A stretch of DNA of 64,000 bases from Asterias amurensis (taxonomy: Eukaryota; Echinodermata; Asteroidea; Forcipulatida; Asteriidae), in NCBI RefSeq assembly GCF_032118995.1, contig NC_092654.1, positions 15,057,784 through 15,121,783 on the forward strand, given 5' to 3'. Below, piece after piece: positions 21,001 through 31,348 of this stretch. The translations under genes and the position numbers were made by a program. The stretch's first letter is position 1, and each line of letters begins with the position of its first letter. Under the pieces are notes generated by a model. The model was not told the DNA's origin and did not search any database. It worked only from the letters and a program-made list of their open reading frames with translations.

Positions 21001-24000
21001 CTTAAGCAAAATTTTGTGCTTAAGCAGCTCTATGAAATTGGGCCCAGGTCTGTATCATTGAAGAAGTCAGTTTCAATTTGGTAGAAAATAAACTGGTTTA
21101 AAATAAATGAATCACCAGGGCTGTGCACACCTGAAGTAATCTTCACTGTTAAAGGTAGTTGACACTATTGGTAATTACTCAAAATAAATTATTAGCATAA
21201 AACCTTATTTGGTAACAAATAATGGAGATGAAACAAACTCTGAGAAACGGCTCCCTCTAAAGTGAGGGAAAGAAGTAATTTTCCATGAATTTGATTTGGA
21301 GACCTTAGGTTTAGAATTTGAGGTCTCGAAACCAAGCATCTGAAAGCACACAACTTCGTATGACAAGGGTGTATTTTTATTTCATTATTATCTCGCAACT
21401 TTGACAACCAATTGAGCTCAAATTTTCACAGGTTAGTTATTTTGTGCATATGTTGAGATATACCAAGTGAGAAGACTGGTCTTTGACAATTACCAATAGT
21501 GTCCAGTGTCTTTAAGTGTTATAATAATTATTCCAATTTCCATTTGTTGTATATTCAGGTGAATAAGAGAGAGCTGACGGCCCTTGATATTGCGAAGGAG
21601 AAGGAATTACTGCCTCTGGTCAGTGTTATCCAGAAGAAGACGGAAGCCAATCAGGTATCTATGAACTTCAAAAAAATCAATTTCTCAATTTAGTAATCAA
21701 TGTCCAACCAACTGTCGTTATTACAAGGTCGCTGGGACTGGCCAAATTACATCTGGAATGATGTTAATACATTGTAAATGGACAGCAAAACAAAGAAAGA
21801 AACACAAAGCGGTCTGAAATCGGACTTCAGAATGTACTTATAAAAAGTTACTCTTAGGGTTGACTGTGAAGATCGTTTGACTGTACATTCTGTTGAAAAT
21901 GCCTTTGGTAATTGTCACAGACCAGTATGTATTCCAACAAATGCATCAACAAAGCTGTTTCAGGCCTGAAGTTTTTTAATATTTGAGTGAGAAATTACAT
22001 ACATGTATCTGTGATGACTAAGAATGACATGACATAACCGATAACAGTGATTGACACGATGACTGTTGAATGACATGATGAATGAATGACCGTTTTTGTT
22101 TTTGTTTTCTCAGAGGTTACTCTTAGCGGTTCAGGAGGGCAACTCAGACAAAGTGCAGACCGCGCTTAATACCGGAGCTAACATCAATATGCTGACTAAG
22201 GTAAACAACACCCTTAGAAACAGTCAACCGGTATTACAGACAATATTTAAACAAGCGGACAATCTCTCAAGCGCAAATCGTGTCCTCTATTTGAACTTTG
22301 TTACTTGATATGTTGACATTTCTGACTATTAAGGCAATTTAAAGATATGAAGTCATAAAGACGAGCAGATTTCTAATACCTGTGATCAGTGTAATGGGAG
22401 TGATTGAGATAGCACACATCACTATGGACACAGTCTCATTAGTAAACGAAAAAAGCCACATATGATTCTAAACCTCAAAAGACTACAATGGCCAAAGTCA
22501 GCTAGTACCAAACGGCTGTAAATTATGACTTTAAATCAACCCCAAAAGTCATTTAGTTGGGCTCGAATTGGGGGGGGGGGGAAATCCACAATTCTACAGG
22601 GTTTGTACATGTATCTCAAAGCTGTTACTGGACTAGCAAATGTTTTACCAGCGTCAAAATAAGAAAAAAAACTTCACAATAAAACCTGGTTCATACTTCC
22701 TGCGAATGCGAATGCGAAGCAAATTTGACGTGAATTTGACGTCACAACCCTCCTTTCGCAGCGATATTCGCAGGTGAGTAGAGCAGAGGGCAACTGCTGC
22801 GAATTATTCATTGCGAATTTGTGACGTCAACATTCGCTTCGCATTCGCATTCGCAGGAAGTATGAACCGGGCTTTAAACATGATCTGGTTTTGTTTGTCT
22901 TAAGGATAATCATACTTTGATAATTTCAACACTTAAGTCAATTCTGTACATCGCTTCAGACAGAAACTCAAGTCAGACTTATTTTTTATCTAATCTGTTC
23001 GATACGATTCTGTCTGGAATAACCACCCTCAGAACCACCCTTAAATTGTGGTATTATTATTGTTTTAAGGCTGTTATTATTATTTTAACTAAGAGAGATT
23101 TGCGGTAACACCATGTGAATATCTCTTTGAGTGTTGGTTGTGAAAAGAACCGGTGGTTAAACATTCTCCTGAAGAAAGATCAGAGCATCCTGATCGAAAT
23201 GTTGAGTCGTTAACCACCAGTTCTTTTCAGAACCAACAATACTCCAGAGAGATAACCTCATGATGTTATCCCGCAAACCTCTCTTAGTTATACTTCCACC
23301 ACGCAAGGTTTCAAATCCTACTTATTATTATTTGAGTTATTAATTTGATTTTGTCTTATCAGGACGGTGAATCTGTTCAGATGAATCTATTACTGATTGC
23401 TCTCAGTCAGGGCCATATAAACGTAGTCCAGTTGCTAATACAGAGAGGGATAGATCTACATTACACAGTCACTGTAAGTTCCTGTAGCACTCAAACAATG
23501 TATGAATCTTAAAGCCATTGGACACTTTCGGTACAAAAAAAAAATTTAAAAGTTCACAGATTTACCAATAACTTACAGGGTTTACAGAAGGTAATGGTGA
23601 AAGACTTCTCTTGAAATATTATTGCATGAAATGCTTTTCTTTATGAGAAAACATTTAAACATATCAATTTTCATTGTCGAGAATTACGGATTTATTTTAA
23701 ACACATGTCATGACACGGCGAAACATGCGGAAACAAGGGTGGGTTTTCCCGTTATTTTCTCCCAACTCCGATGACCGATTGAGCTTAAATTTCCACAGGT
23801 TTGTTATTTTATATATAAGTTGTGATACACGAAGTGTGGGCCTTTGGACAATACTGTTTACCGAAAGTGTCCAATGGCTTCAATGTGCAGTTGTAACAGG
23901 CATGATATTCTTCCTACTTTAGTCTGATTTTCGAATGTTTTGCCTTAGGAAAAATCTGAATAATTGTGATTAATTGGCCTGAAATGTCTACTCAAGCCCA

Positions 24001-26942
24001 CACCACAAGAACATGTGGGCCAGCTCCTGTACTCAATAAAAATGTCCGACTTTTTTTTTTAAGGAACAAGTATCATGTCTTTTTGTGGTAAACTCTGGTT
24101 AAGGCCTCCATGTATGACCACGGTTCTCTTCAGAACAGTGATAAGGAAACTGAGGACCTTTTATATGCCTTGAGCTCCGGCTTTGGCTTGAGCTCCGGCT
24201 ATGGCTTGGGCTCCAGTTCTGGCTTGAGCTCCAGTTCTGGCTTGAGCTCTGGTTCTGGCTTGAGCTCTGGTTGTAACAGGGAACGCTGTCCACCGTAGGT
24301 TCTCTCACAAAAATGGGAAACTAACATCATGGGCTTAAGGTGGATAATTTAACAGACGGCCCTATCAGCAGAAGAATGTTTTACGCAGTTCGCCATATGG
24401 GGGGACAGAATCTTCGGGGGGACAGACTCTCCTGCCACACCGGCTTGGGCTCTGGTTCCGGCTAGGGTTCTTGCTTGGGCTCCGGCTTTGGTTTAGACTT
24501 GGGCCCTGTCATGAATTTTTGAGCAGTATACAACATGTACATTTTTCACAGTGTTTTAACATCAAAAGGAGCCTGGAGATGAATTCAGAACCAAGCGTGG
24601 GAAAAGGCTCTTAGTTTTATAGGGGATAACGATGTCATCAAAATCTCCTCTATGAAGAAGAGGTGGCCTTGAAAAATACCTATGGTGAGATAAGTCTCAT
24701 GTACTGTCCACTATTGACCACTTGCACCAATGTCACATGCCATAGTCTGCCTTGCTCGCAAATTCACTGGGAATTAAAATCTCATGTTATGTGAGAGCCG
24801 AATAGCCTTAAATCCGCACAACTATTTGATGCCTACTTTTATTAATGTTATTATTAATCTTGTTTATTGTTCACATAGTTTCCTGACCAAACTGAACCAG
24901 AATCGGCACGGAGTTTTGCGAAGCGACTGAACCATGACAATGTGGTTGAACTTATCGACAACGTAATGGAAAAGAAGAAAACAAATCAAGTATGTATAAT
25001 ATTCATCTAAACTTTCTGGGACTACATTGTTGAAGACCAAAAAGCTTTATCCTCCCAAAGTGTCATGCCCAAGACATCTAGTAGGGTGTCATGGCCGAGT
25101 GGTTAGAGCATGGAATTCAGGTTTCGACTCTTAAGTCATCAGAGTGTGGTGTTCAGGTCCTGCTTGTGACACTTGTGTCCTTGAGCAAGATAGTTGCTTC
25201 TCTTTACCCTCAGGTATAAATGGGTACCTGCAGGGATAGAGGTTGACAGTTGCCCGGGTTGTATTCTGATTGTACTCCATTATTTTGAGGCAAAACCGTG
25301 TGAAATTAGGGGTCTGGTTTTACACATCTTTTGATGACAGTTTTTATACTTTTGTTTTAACCTTGACAGCCCCTGTACAACTTGTAACTATTGTGCATGT
25401 CTAAAGATTTTAAATAAATAAATAAATAAATAAAATAAATAAAATGAAATGGAAATGCCAGATTTTACCTAGTGATCATCCATTCTGCATTCAATACATA
25501 TTTTCCCATTGATAAGTTATTGACTTAAAAGAAAACCAACGGGAACAACTTGTCTAATAACATAAGCTGTTTTTATTAATAAAGTGTCTTCAATCTTTGT
25601 TTGCAGGATGAACGCAAAATGAACGCAAACTCACACGACAACTTTACAGTGGTACGTATTCAATCAATTGTGTAACAGTTTTATTTAAACGGATAAGAGA
25701 ATAGGCTTTTTCAAAACAATTTTAAAATTAAGGAATCTTTATGTTTACACAAACAAAAATAAAATGATCTGTAGAAACTACTTACCAGTCAAAAGGAACC
25801 ATGGTATAACCGCCAACAAATTGGTCTCATGTTTTGACCCTGTCAGAGTCTTTCTCAAAGGCTACCTTTTGAGAAAGATTTATAGTGAGAAAGACTCTGC
25901 TAGGTCAAGTTAATAAGAGCAATGGCAATTAATTTTTTGTGCAGCTATAAAAATGTGTGTGATTTTTTTTATCACATAGCAGTCAGCTCACACATCATTC
26001 AAGCAGCCATCTTACACAGGCCTTAACTTGTCAGAGTGTCTTTTTGTCTTTCTCCTAGGCAGCCCATCTTTTAATTTGCCTGTTTCTCTCCGGATTAATG
26101 TTGTCAAAATGTCAATTTCCTTGTGTTTTCCTTGTTATATGTGTGGTCTTGTTTTACCCTGTGCCTTTGTTTTGTATCGTAAGTTTTATCATCTATTCAA
26201 TTTTCGCTGTAATGGGCAATATTTATATTTTATATCTATTCAACTAAAATGTGTATATTTCTTCTACATTTTGTGTTAATGAGTTGCTCCATCTTTTTAT
26301 TGTACGATAATCTTGTGGTTTTTTTGTAGAAACATTATTAGTAACTTAATTATCTTTAAATATTTCCTGTCTTGTAGAATTTGTTAGTTTTTTTGTGTGT
26401 ATATTTTCATACTTAAAAAGTCTTTTCTTTTGTGCAGTGTATTTTTGTTCACTATTTAATACAATATTTTTTAGTGATTTTCGACTGTTCAAAATTTAAT
26501 GTAAAGAGCTTAAATCATTCGATGAAAAGCTAAATAAATGTTGATTAATAATAACAATAACGCCTGAGTGATCTTAATTGATATCATTGTTATCCTGCAG
26601 GAACCTGTTGCCAAGTCAACGGGAGGGATTGTAGACATAGAGGATGATGAAGATGAACAGGTGAGTCACATGATTAGCAGGATTCATTGTCACATGACTT
26701 GCGGGTTTCACTGTCACATGACTAGCGGGTTTCACTCATCAGTTATAGTTGTCTGCAGTGTATCTTTGTAAATATAGCCTTGTGAAATTGTAAAGTTCAT
26801 TGAGGGATCTGTGATTCAGAGTGCGCTATATAAATGCTGTTTTATTTTTACTATTATTATTTTTCAGGTACAAATGGAAAACAGTTCTGACTTAAGAGAC
26901 ACCAGAAGGCTACCACGATCCAGTAATTGTGTTATATCTTGA
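18036..26942 (+). CDS. Ankyrin-repeat protein with C-terminal CaaX box, 271 aa
   Basis: Nine coding exons (18036-18071, 19189-19383, 21559-21654, 22114-22200, 23363-23473, 24879-24989, 25607-25651, 26601-26660, 26868-26942) join in one frame, every intron in phase 0. After MSEWSLRQKLRE come two homologous modules (residues 13-109 and 110-212). Each has an ankyrin-like helix pair, a stronger ankyrin unit (TLLLIAMQKGHVNVANLLVD with RGADL; NLLLIALSQGHINVVQLLIQ with RGIDL) and a degenerate third unit ending KKTEANQ or KKKTNQ. An acidic linker (DIEDDEDEQ) and a basic tail, RDTRRLPRSSNCVIS, follow; CVIS fits a farnesylation CaaX motif. The likely role is a membrane-anchored protein-interaction adaptor (inference). 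I recognise no named orthologue. Confidence 0.85.
19189..19383 (+). CDS. Ankyrin gene exon 2 (module 1, units 1-2)
   Basis: Acceptor TTCCTCTATCAG, donor ATG|GTGAGT. 65 codons covering SVIDAVNRGDQTEVETLLNK through DRGADLTATVM. It combines what is split between two exons (22114 and 23363) in module 2. Confidence 0.9.
19384..20190 (+). other. Intron 2 of ankyrin gene, unique part
   Basis: No exon seen. The second half of the intron is filled by family A and C MITEs. Confidence 0.5.
20191..20520. mobile_element. MITE family A, intron 2 of ankyrin gene
   Basis: Starts AAGGCGCTGGGCACTTTTGG and ends CCAATAGTGTCCAGTGCCTT. The interior has the family's TCTTCTCACTT...TATCTCAACATAT and GAGATCTCGAAATC blocks. 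Confidence 0.8.
20577..21047. mobile_element. Two MITE family C copies, back to back
   Basis: 20577-20801 and 20802-21047 each begin with a GGGCC(C)AATTTCATA end and finish with its complement (TGTAATTGGGCCC; AGCTCTATGAAATTGGGCCC). The second is the better conserved, with GCTTAAGC repeats at both ends. They abut with no spacer. Confidence 0.85.
21149..21515. mobile_element. MITE family A, just upstream of exon 3
   Basis: Starts AAAGGTAGTTGACACTATTG and ends ACCAATAGTGTCCAGTGTCT then TTAA. It ends about 43 bp before the exon 3 acceptor. Confidence 0.85.
21559..21654 (+). CDS. Ankyrin gene exon 3 (module 1, unit 3)
   Basis: Acceptor GTATATTCAG, donor CAG|GTATCT. 32 codons: VNKRELTALDIAKEKELLPL then VSVIQKKTEANQ. 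Confidence 0.88.
22114..22200 (+). CDS. Ankyrin gene exon 4 (module 2, unit 1)
   Basis: Acceptor TTTTGTTTTCTCAG, donor AAG|GTAAAC. 29 codons: RLLLAVQEGNSDKVQTALNT then GANINMLTK. Confidence 0.88.
22201..23362 (+). other. Intron 4 of ankyrin gene
   Basis: Contains a poly-G run near 22570-22581, the family E MITE at 22680-22876 and an inverted repeat around 23090-23290 (CCGGTGGTTAAACATTCTCC / GTTAACCACCAGTTCTTTTC). No extra exon seen. Confidence 0.5.
22680..22876. mobile_element. MITE family E, best-conserved copy
   Basis: Left CCTGGTTCATACTTCCTGCG is mirrored by right CGCAGGAAGTATGAACCGGG. Repeated GCGAATGCGAA and TGACGTCA motifs lie inside. Confidence 0.85.
23363..23473 (+). CDS. Ankyrin gene exon 5 (module 2, unit 2)
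   Basis: Acceptor TTTTGTCTTATCAG, donor ACT|GTAAGT. 37 codons: DGESVQMNLLLIALSQGHIN then VVQLLIQRGIDLHYTVT, the clearest ankyrin match in module 2. Confidence 0.9.
23510..23882. mobile_element. MITE family B, copy 3
   Basis: Complete copy in intron 5: starts AAAGCCATTGGACACTTTCG and ends CCGAAAGTGTCCAATGGCTT. Confidence 0.88.
24169..24272. repeat. 18-bp minisatellite, about 6 copies
   Basis: Repeats of a GGCTTGAGCTCCGGCTTT-like unit. Both strands stay open by chance, giving Ser/Gly/Leu (plus) and Ser/Gln-rich (minus) frames. Further GGCTTGGGCTCTGG copies lie near 24440-24500. Confidence 0.8.
24879..24989 (+). CDS. Ankyrin gene exon 6 (module 2, unit 3)
   Basis: Acceptor TTGTTCACATAG, donor CAA|GTATGT. 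37 codons: FPDQTEPESARSFAKRLNHD then NVVELIDNVMEKKKTNQ, aligning with exon 3. Confidence 0.87.
25086..25400 (+). mobile_element. tRNA-derived SINE, plus orientation
   Basis: GTGTCATGGCCGAGTGGTTA at the head is a tRNA Ser/Leu-like 5' end with an A box. GTGTGGTGTTCAGGTCCTGC lies in the B-box position. It continues with CTTGAGCAAGATAGTTGCTT and ends in an AAAT repeat. The family is also seen reversed at 28200, 29940 and 53990. Confidence 0.75.
25409..25445. repeat. AAAT microsatellite
   Basis: About eight copies of AAAT/AATA, probably the tail of the adjoining SINE. Confidence 0.9.
25607..25651 (+). CDS. Ankyrin gene exon 7 (linker)
   Basis: Acceptor CTTTGTTTGCAG, donor GTG|GTACGT. 15 codons, DERKMNANSHDNFTV. 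Confidence 0.8.
25652..26600 (+). other. Intron 7 of ankyrin gene
   Basis: AT-rich, with a T-rich stretch 26030-26560. The 83-codon frame at 26028 is hydrophobic low-complexity sequence without splice signals. No repeat recognised except a short inverted repeat near 25850-25900. Confidence 0.5.
26601..26660 (+). CDS. Ankyrin gene exon 8 (acidic linker)
   Basis: Acceptor TTATCCTGCAG, donor CAG|GTGAGT. 20 codons, EPVAKSTGGIVDIEDDEDEQ. Confidence 0.85.
26868..26942 (+). CDS. Ankyrin gene exon 9 with CaaX end
   Basis: Acceptor TTATTTTTCAG. It reads VQMENSSDLRDTRRLPRSSN, then CVIS and TGA. Basic residues just before the Cys resemble the hypervariable tails of prenylated small GTPases. Confidence 0.85.
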   Translation, partial: VQMENSSDLRDTRRLPRSSNCVIS

Positions 26943-27007
26943 TGTTAGCGATCTCAGCAGCTATTTAACAGCCCTCGTTGCATTTTCCCAGGACTTATAG
27001 GTTTGCC

Positions 27008-27379
27008 TAAAGACAGTGGACACTATTGGTAATTACTTAAAATAATTGTTGGCAAATAAACTTACTTGGTAGCGGGCAATGGAGAGCTGTTGATAGTATA
27101 AAACATTGTGAGAAAGGGCCCCTCTGAAGTATTATAGTTTTTGAGAAGGAGGTAGTTTCTCACTCAAATAATAAAATACATCAGGCCTGTAGCCTTTTAT
27201 TAGGAATCTGAAAGCACACAAATATGTGCAAGGGGTGTTTTTTCCTTCATTATTCTCTTGCAACTTTGATGACCAATTGAGTCAAAATTTTCACAGATTT
27301 GTTATTTTATGCATAGGTGGGATACACCAAGTAAAAATACTGGTCTTTGAAAAAATTCAAAATGTGTCCAGTGTCTTTA
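27008..27379. mobile_element. MITE family A
   Basis: Begins TAAAGACAGTGGACACTATT and ends with a diverged GTGTCCAGTGTCTTTA. The interior matches the family. Confidence 0.8.
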
Positions 27380-27382
27380 GTG

Positions 27383-27720
27383 GAGGGTATACCTTTGGTA
27401 ATTGCTCCAACAATTAATGACATATTAAAACTTACTTGGTATGAAGCACAGCAGCTGTTGCTACAATGTATAACATTTTGAGAAAACAATTCCCTCCAAA
27501 TTAATGTGGCTTTAGAGAGACCAATTCAAAAACATTTTCTTGATCTGAGGAATGTTTCTGCTTTCTCGGATTGTGGATTCCAATTGCAGATTTTTCATTT
27601 CTTTCTGTTGGGATACTGCTCGAGATTTTGGTCCAAATCTCAAAAACGCTTTCACCTCTTGAAATTAAACTTTCACAGATTATTTTTGTGTATATAGCTA
27701 CATATAGGTAGAATAAAAAA
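27383..27720. mobile_element. Degraded second MITE family A copy
   Basis: Starts TATACCTTTGGTAATTGCTC and keeps TTACTTGGTATGAAGC...AACATTTTGAGAAAAC, then decays. The right end is lost. Confidence 0.55.
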
Positions 27721-28199
27721 AAATCAAGCATTTCCAAAAATCAACTGTATACTTTGCCTACACATACAAGTGGTGAATTGTTTGACTGGGTGCTTGATCA
27801 TATTTTACATTCCAAAATATTATTTTTCTTAATACAATAAAAAGGTCGTGTATTTTTCGTGACACTGGTTTTTATCACAGTTAAACTGTGGAAGAGTTTT
27901 AAACACAATGTATGCACCTCACAATTTCTACCATTTAAATTTCCTGCTGAAGAGGAGGACATTGTGATTTGAAAAACATTTTCCTTGCATTTATAATGTT
28001 ATTACTCTTTTTTTTGTGGCAAGAATTTTTTTATTTTATGAGATATTGCCTAACATCACAAGGCCATGGGACGGCCACTTCAAGGTGATGGCTACACTTA
28101 ACTGATTTGGGCTGTTGACCCATATCAACTGTCACCAGGGGCATGTTGCCACCTACTCCTGGGGCTGAACAGGGTTACCCCTTCAGTCAGGCATGGGTA

Positions 28200-28390
28200 T
28201 CATCCACTTGGAGCCTGACTGGTAAAGCAGAATGCTCTACCTTCCCAAATTGATACAAATCAATTACGGTTAAGTGCCTTGCTCAAGTGTCATGACAGGG
28301 ATTCGAACCCACACTCTGCTGCTGCTGACAACGCCAGAGATTGGGTTCGTGACCTAGAGCACTGGGCTACGACATGCCTTGAAAATGTGA
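28200..28390 (-). mobile_element. SINE fragment, reversed
   Basis: AGTGCCTTGCTCAAGTGTCA and GGGATTCGAACCCACACTCT are the reverse complement of a SINE body and B box. A degenerate tRNA-like head ends near 28380. Confidence 0.6.
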
Positions 28391-28457
28391 ACAGTATGTG
28401 CATCCTGAAGGTGGTGTTGTGAGAAGATTAGGACCATCTTAGTGATGGTTATAGAAG

Positions 28458-28655
28458 TTACTTGCTCAGGGAAATCTTTGAGCCAGTAAAATCTTTATCC
28501 ACTGATTCTTCACTGTCTGTGATGTCTTGAATTGTGGTGTGATTTTTATTTGAATATGTAGGCATATTCTGTGTCCTTTTGCTCTTATGTGATATTTTTG
28601 TGGAGGATGTCAAGGAATCGTGTGAAAGTTTCTGCTGAATACTGTGTCTATTTGC
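28458..28655 (-). CDS. Possible isolated terminal exon, minus strand
   Basis: After a minus-strand TTTTCTCAG about 65 codons stay open, rich in Ser, Thr, Lys and Asp (for example DITDSEESVDKDFTGSKISL), ending in a stop. No neighbouring exon was found, and it lies in the 3' UTR region of the ankyrin gene. It may be chance. Confidence 0.15.
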   Translation of the reverse strand, partial: ANRHSIQQKLSHDSLTSSTKISHKSKRTQNMPTYSNKNHTTIQDITDSEESVDKDFTGSKISLSK

Positions 28656-29447
28656 TGAGAAAACATCAACACAATATAGTGTAATCAGAAACTGGTTTAA
28701 GTAGATTAAATAAAATGATCTCATTATTAATGTACTTTCATCATTTCATGTTAAACAGAATTTATTTTAATTAGATAAACAATCTTTATGCTGCCGTCCA
28801 AGTTCATCATCCTTCCTTTTAACTATTACAAACATGTTTATGTAATTTGTGTGTGTTTTGTGTGGAATACCGATATATTTTACAGGAATATATTTTATAT
28901 ATTTTTGGATAATTTACAAATGTTGTATTTTCTGTATATGGAGAATGATCTTCAAATTTGACATGACTTTACTATGAACCGAGTCTTGATTTCAGCTCAG
29001 ATTAATCTTAAGCTCGAATCAGTCTTAACTGCTAAGCAGAATGTGATGTTGCAACACAAATCACAAGGATAATACCAACAACTCATCTTAAGATGAATCT
29101 TAGCTTTGTGAAATTAAGCGTTGCAGGAAAAGTCAAAAACTGATTGCAATACCTATCTAAGCCTTGCAGGTAAAGTCTAAAACTGATTGCAATACCTATT
29201 CCACTCAGCAGCTGCATCCGCTACAGCAAGAAACTATTTGGCATTGCACTTTTATTACACAACACAAAATAATCAATGTAATTTTAGTGCTTTGAGTATT
29301 TAAACACTTTAAACAAAAATTATTTTTCAGAGTTTTTATTTTGACAGGAAGCTATAATTTCATACAAATGGATCTTTGTTTATGAGTGTATAAAACAATG
29401 TTAAGAATGTCAACACAACTGTAGTACCATGTACAATGTCTGTGATA

Positions 29448-29500
29448 AATAAACTCTTAATTGTAAATGATTGTTTGAGTGGTTTGTTAACACTTTTGTT
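29448..29500 (+). terminator. Polyadenylation signal, ankyrin gene candidate
   Basis: AATAAA at 29448-29453 is followed by a TG-rich run (GATTGTTTGAGTGGTTTG). It lies 2.5 kb after the stop codon. Confidence 0.4.
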
Positions 29501-29939
29501 AGTCATTTTCCAAGACAACACTATATCATAGTAACGTAAACGTGATAACTCGACAGAGGGCGCGCTTTTCTTCTTGGTTTCATTTCGGTTGACAACTGTG
29601 TCTATCGAACCAAGAATTGACTTGCCCATGGTAGAGTATGGACTTTCGCAAAGATAGCGGGTAATATGGTGCACTGCCGATGGTAGCGAGGCTGGGAAAT
29701 AATCCATGCCAAGGTCTGGAACCAAGAGTACCCTTTTTTTTAATCATAAAGCCTGATGGGAGGGTAATCACCGAAAAGATTTTTTTTTTGAGGATTATAG
29801 GAGGCCGGGCGGGTGTCTTAAAGTATTTCGGGAGATCCCAAGGGAGTCGCAGTTTTAACCACGAGTAGAATAGATAATAAAAAATACTTGTTCTTGCAAG
29901 GTATGAGGAGCTACATTTTGAAGTATGAGATCTATTCCT

Positions 29940-30205
29940 TTATAGCACAATGTGATGGTTTACAAAGTGCAGTGGCGCAATATGCTGCTGATCAGATCAC
30001 AAACACTGTATAAGGGGTCAACCCCTTCTCTTTTCAATAGAGTGCACTGGGTTCTTTTACGCGCATTACAACCACATGGCTTTTGGCTAACCTACATGTA
30101 TGGCTTTTTGTCCTATCTGAAGGACGCAGCAATAATGGTTTTGTGTCTTGCTAAAGGACACAAATGTCACAACCGGGACACAAACCCACACTCAGCTGAT
30201 TAAAA
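29940..30205 (-). mobile_element. SINE copy, reversed
   Basis: Shares ATGTGATGGTTTACAAAGTG, GGCGCAATATGCTGC and CACTGGGTTCTTTTAC with the copy at 53990-54290, ending in a degraded tRNA-like head near 30200. Confidence 0.7.
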
Positions 30206-31171
30206 AACACCCCGAGTTCCCTGTTTTTAAAACATCTTAAAAACTAGATTGACCTAGAGGCCTTGACCAAGAAACTGCTATCGCCATGGGTATAGTATGC
30301 TGGTTGCTATGGGTGTTAGTACTTTGATACATGGTTGCTGCGTGTGTAGTGCGTCAAATTCCGAGGCTGTCTAGTACACATAAGACATATCATGCGACAT
30401 GCTCTAAACCAATCAAAAGGCAGATTCCTTGAGATGGGTGTTATAAATACCTTTATTCAGTAACTTATGTTTTGAGACAAAAATGGTGGACAGTGGACAT
30501 CATGTTTTCTCCTGGCTTTAAGCCTCCAGCAACGGATGTATTTATTTATTTATTTATTTATTTGTTTCATAATCCTGCAAAGTAAAATTAATCATTTAAT
30601 AAATCCATCATATTGAAAGAAAAAAAATTAAAATAGAGAAATTTAACAAATTAGTATCTCAAATACATATTCTTGTGCATCCAGAATTTATCTTCAAACA
30701 AGTATAAATACAGTGACGTTGGGCCTAATTGCTTTAACATCTATATAGACTGTAAAATATCTTAAATATATTTTTGAAAATGGGCTACACTTACTGTACA
30801 ACTATCTAATAATAGGCCTACAAGTATGGTGGGTTTTTATGAATAATAAGTGGATGGGAATGCATTTAACTGGATCAGTGTGAATTACAGACACACAACT
30901 AAATACAAGTACAAAAATCCCTAATCAGAAACCATGTATACATAGGAAAAAGTATTATATTTTACATTTTATTTATATTACATATTTATTCATAATATAT
31001 GAGATATTCCACTTGCATTTTCATATTGTCATCAACTGACAACTAGCATTTTGGCAAAATTTAGTTTTCTTTCTCCATTGACAATCAGCGAAAAAGATTA
31101 CAACTGAATAGCCTTATTTGAAAAACCTCATGGGTGACAAATAAGTTTAGTCATTCTACAGTCAATTTATA

Positions 31172-31348
31172 ATAAGGGTTGAGCCGGTTTATATTTCCTG
31201 CGAATGCGTGTTTGACCTCTCACGGCTGTTATCGCTTTGAATGTTTCGCAGGAGTTGAACACAACTTAGCTGTTTCAAATTATTTTTTTGCAAATTTGTA
31301 ACGTCAATTTTTTGTTTGCTTTCGCAGCAAGTATAAACCAGGCTTTAA
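31172..31348. mobile_element. MITE family E, copy 4
   Basis: GAGCCGGTTTATATTTCCTG at the left is mirrored by CAGCAAGTATAAACCAGGCT at the right. Confidence 0.7.

Larger units (their letters stand above)
26943..29447 (+). other. Probable 3' UTR of ankyrin gene
   Basis: No further exon in frame. It contains family A MITE copies (27008-27379 and a fragment from 27383), a reversed SINE near 28200-28390 and a diverged tRNA/MITE segment near 28976-29118. An earlier AATAAA near 27836 could give a shorter transcript. Confidence 0.4.

Noticed and set aside
24099..24308. Ser/Gly-rich plus ORF and Ser/Gln-rich minus ORF
   Set aside because: Both are translations of an 18-bp minisatellite in an intron. 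The unit is a multiple of three, so frames stay open by default.
29360..29725. 121-codon minus-strand ORF
   Set aside because: No domain recognised and no splice partners. It overlaps a poly-T stretch and the probable poly(A) site of the ankyrin gene.
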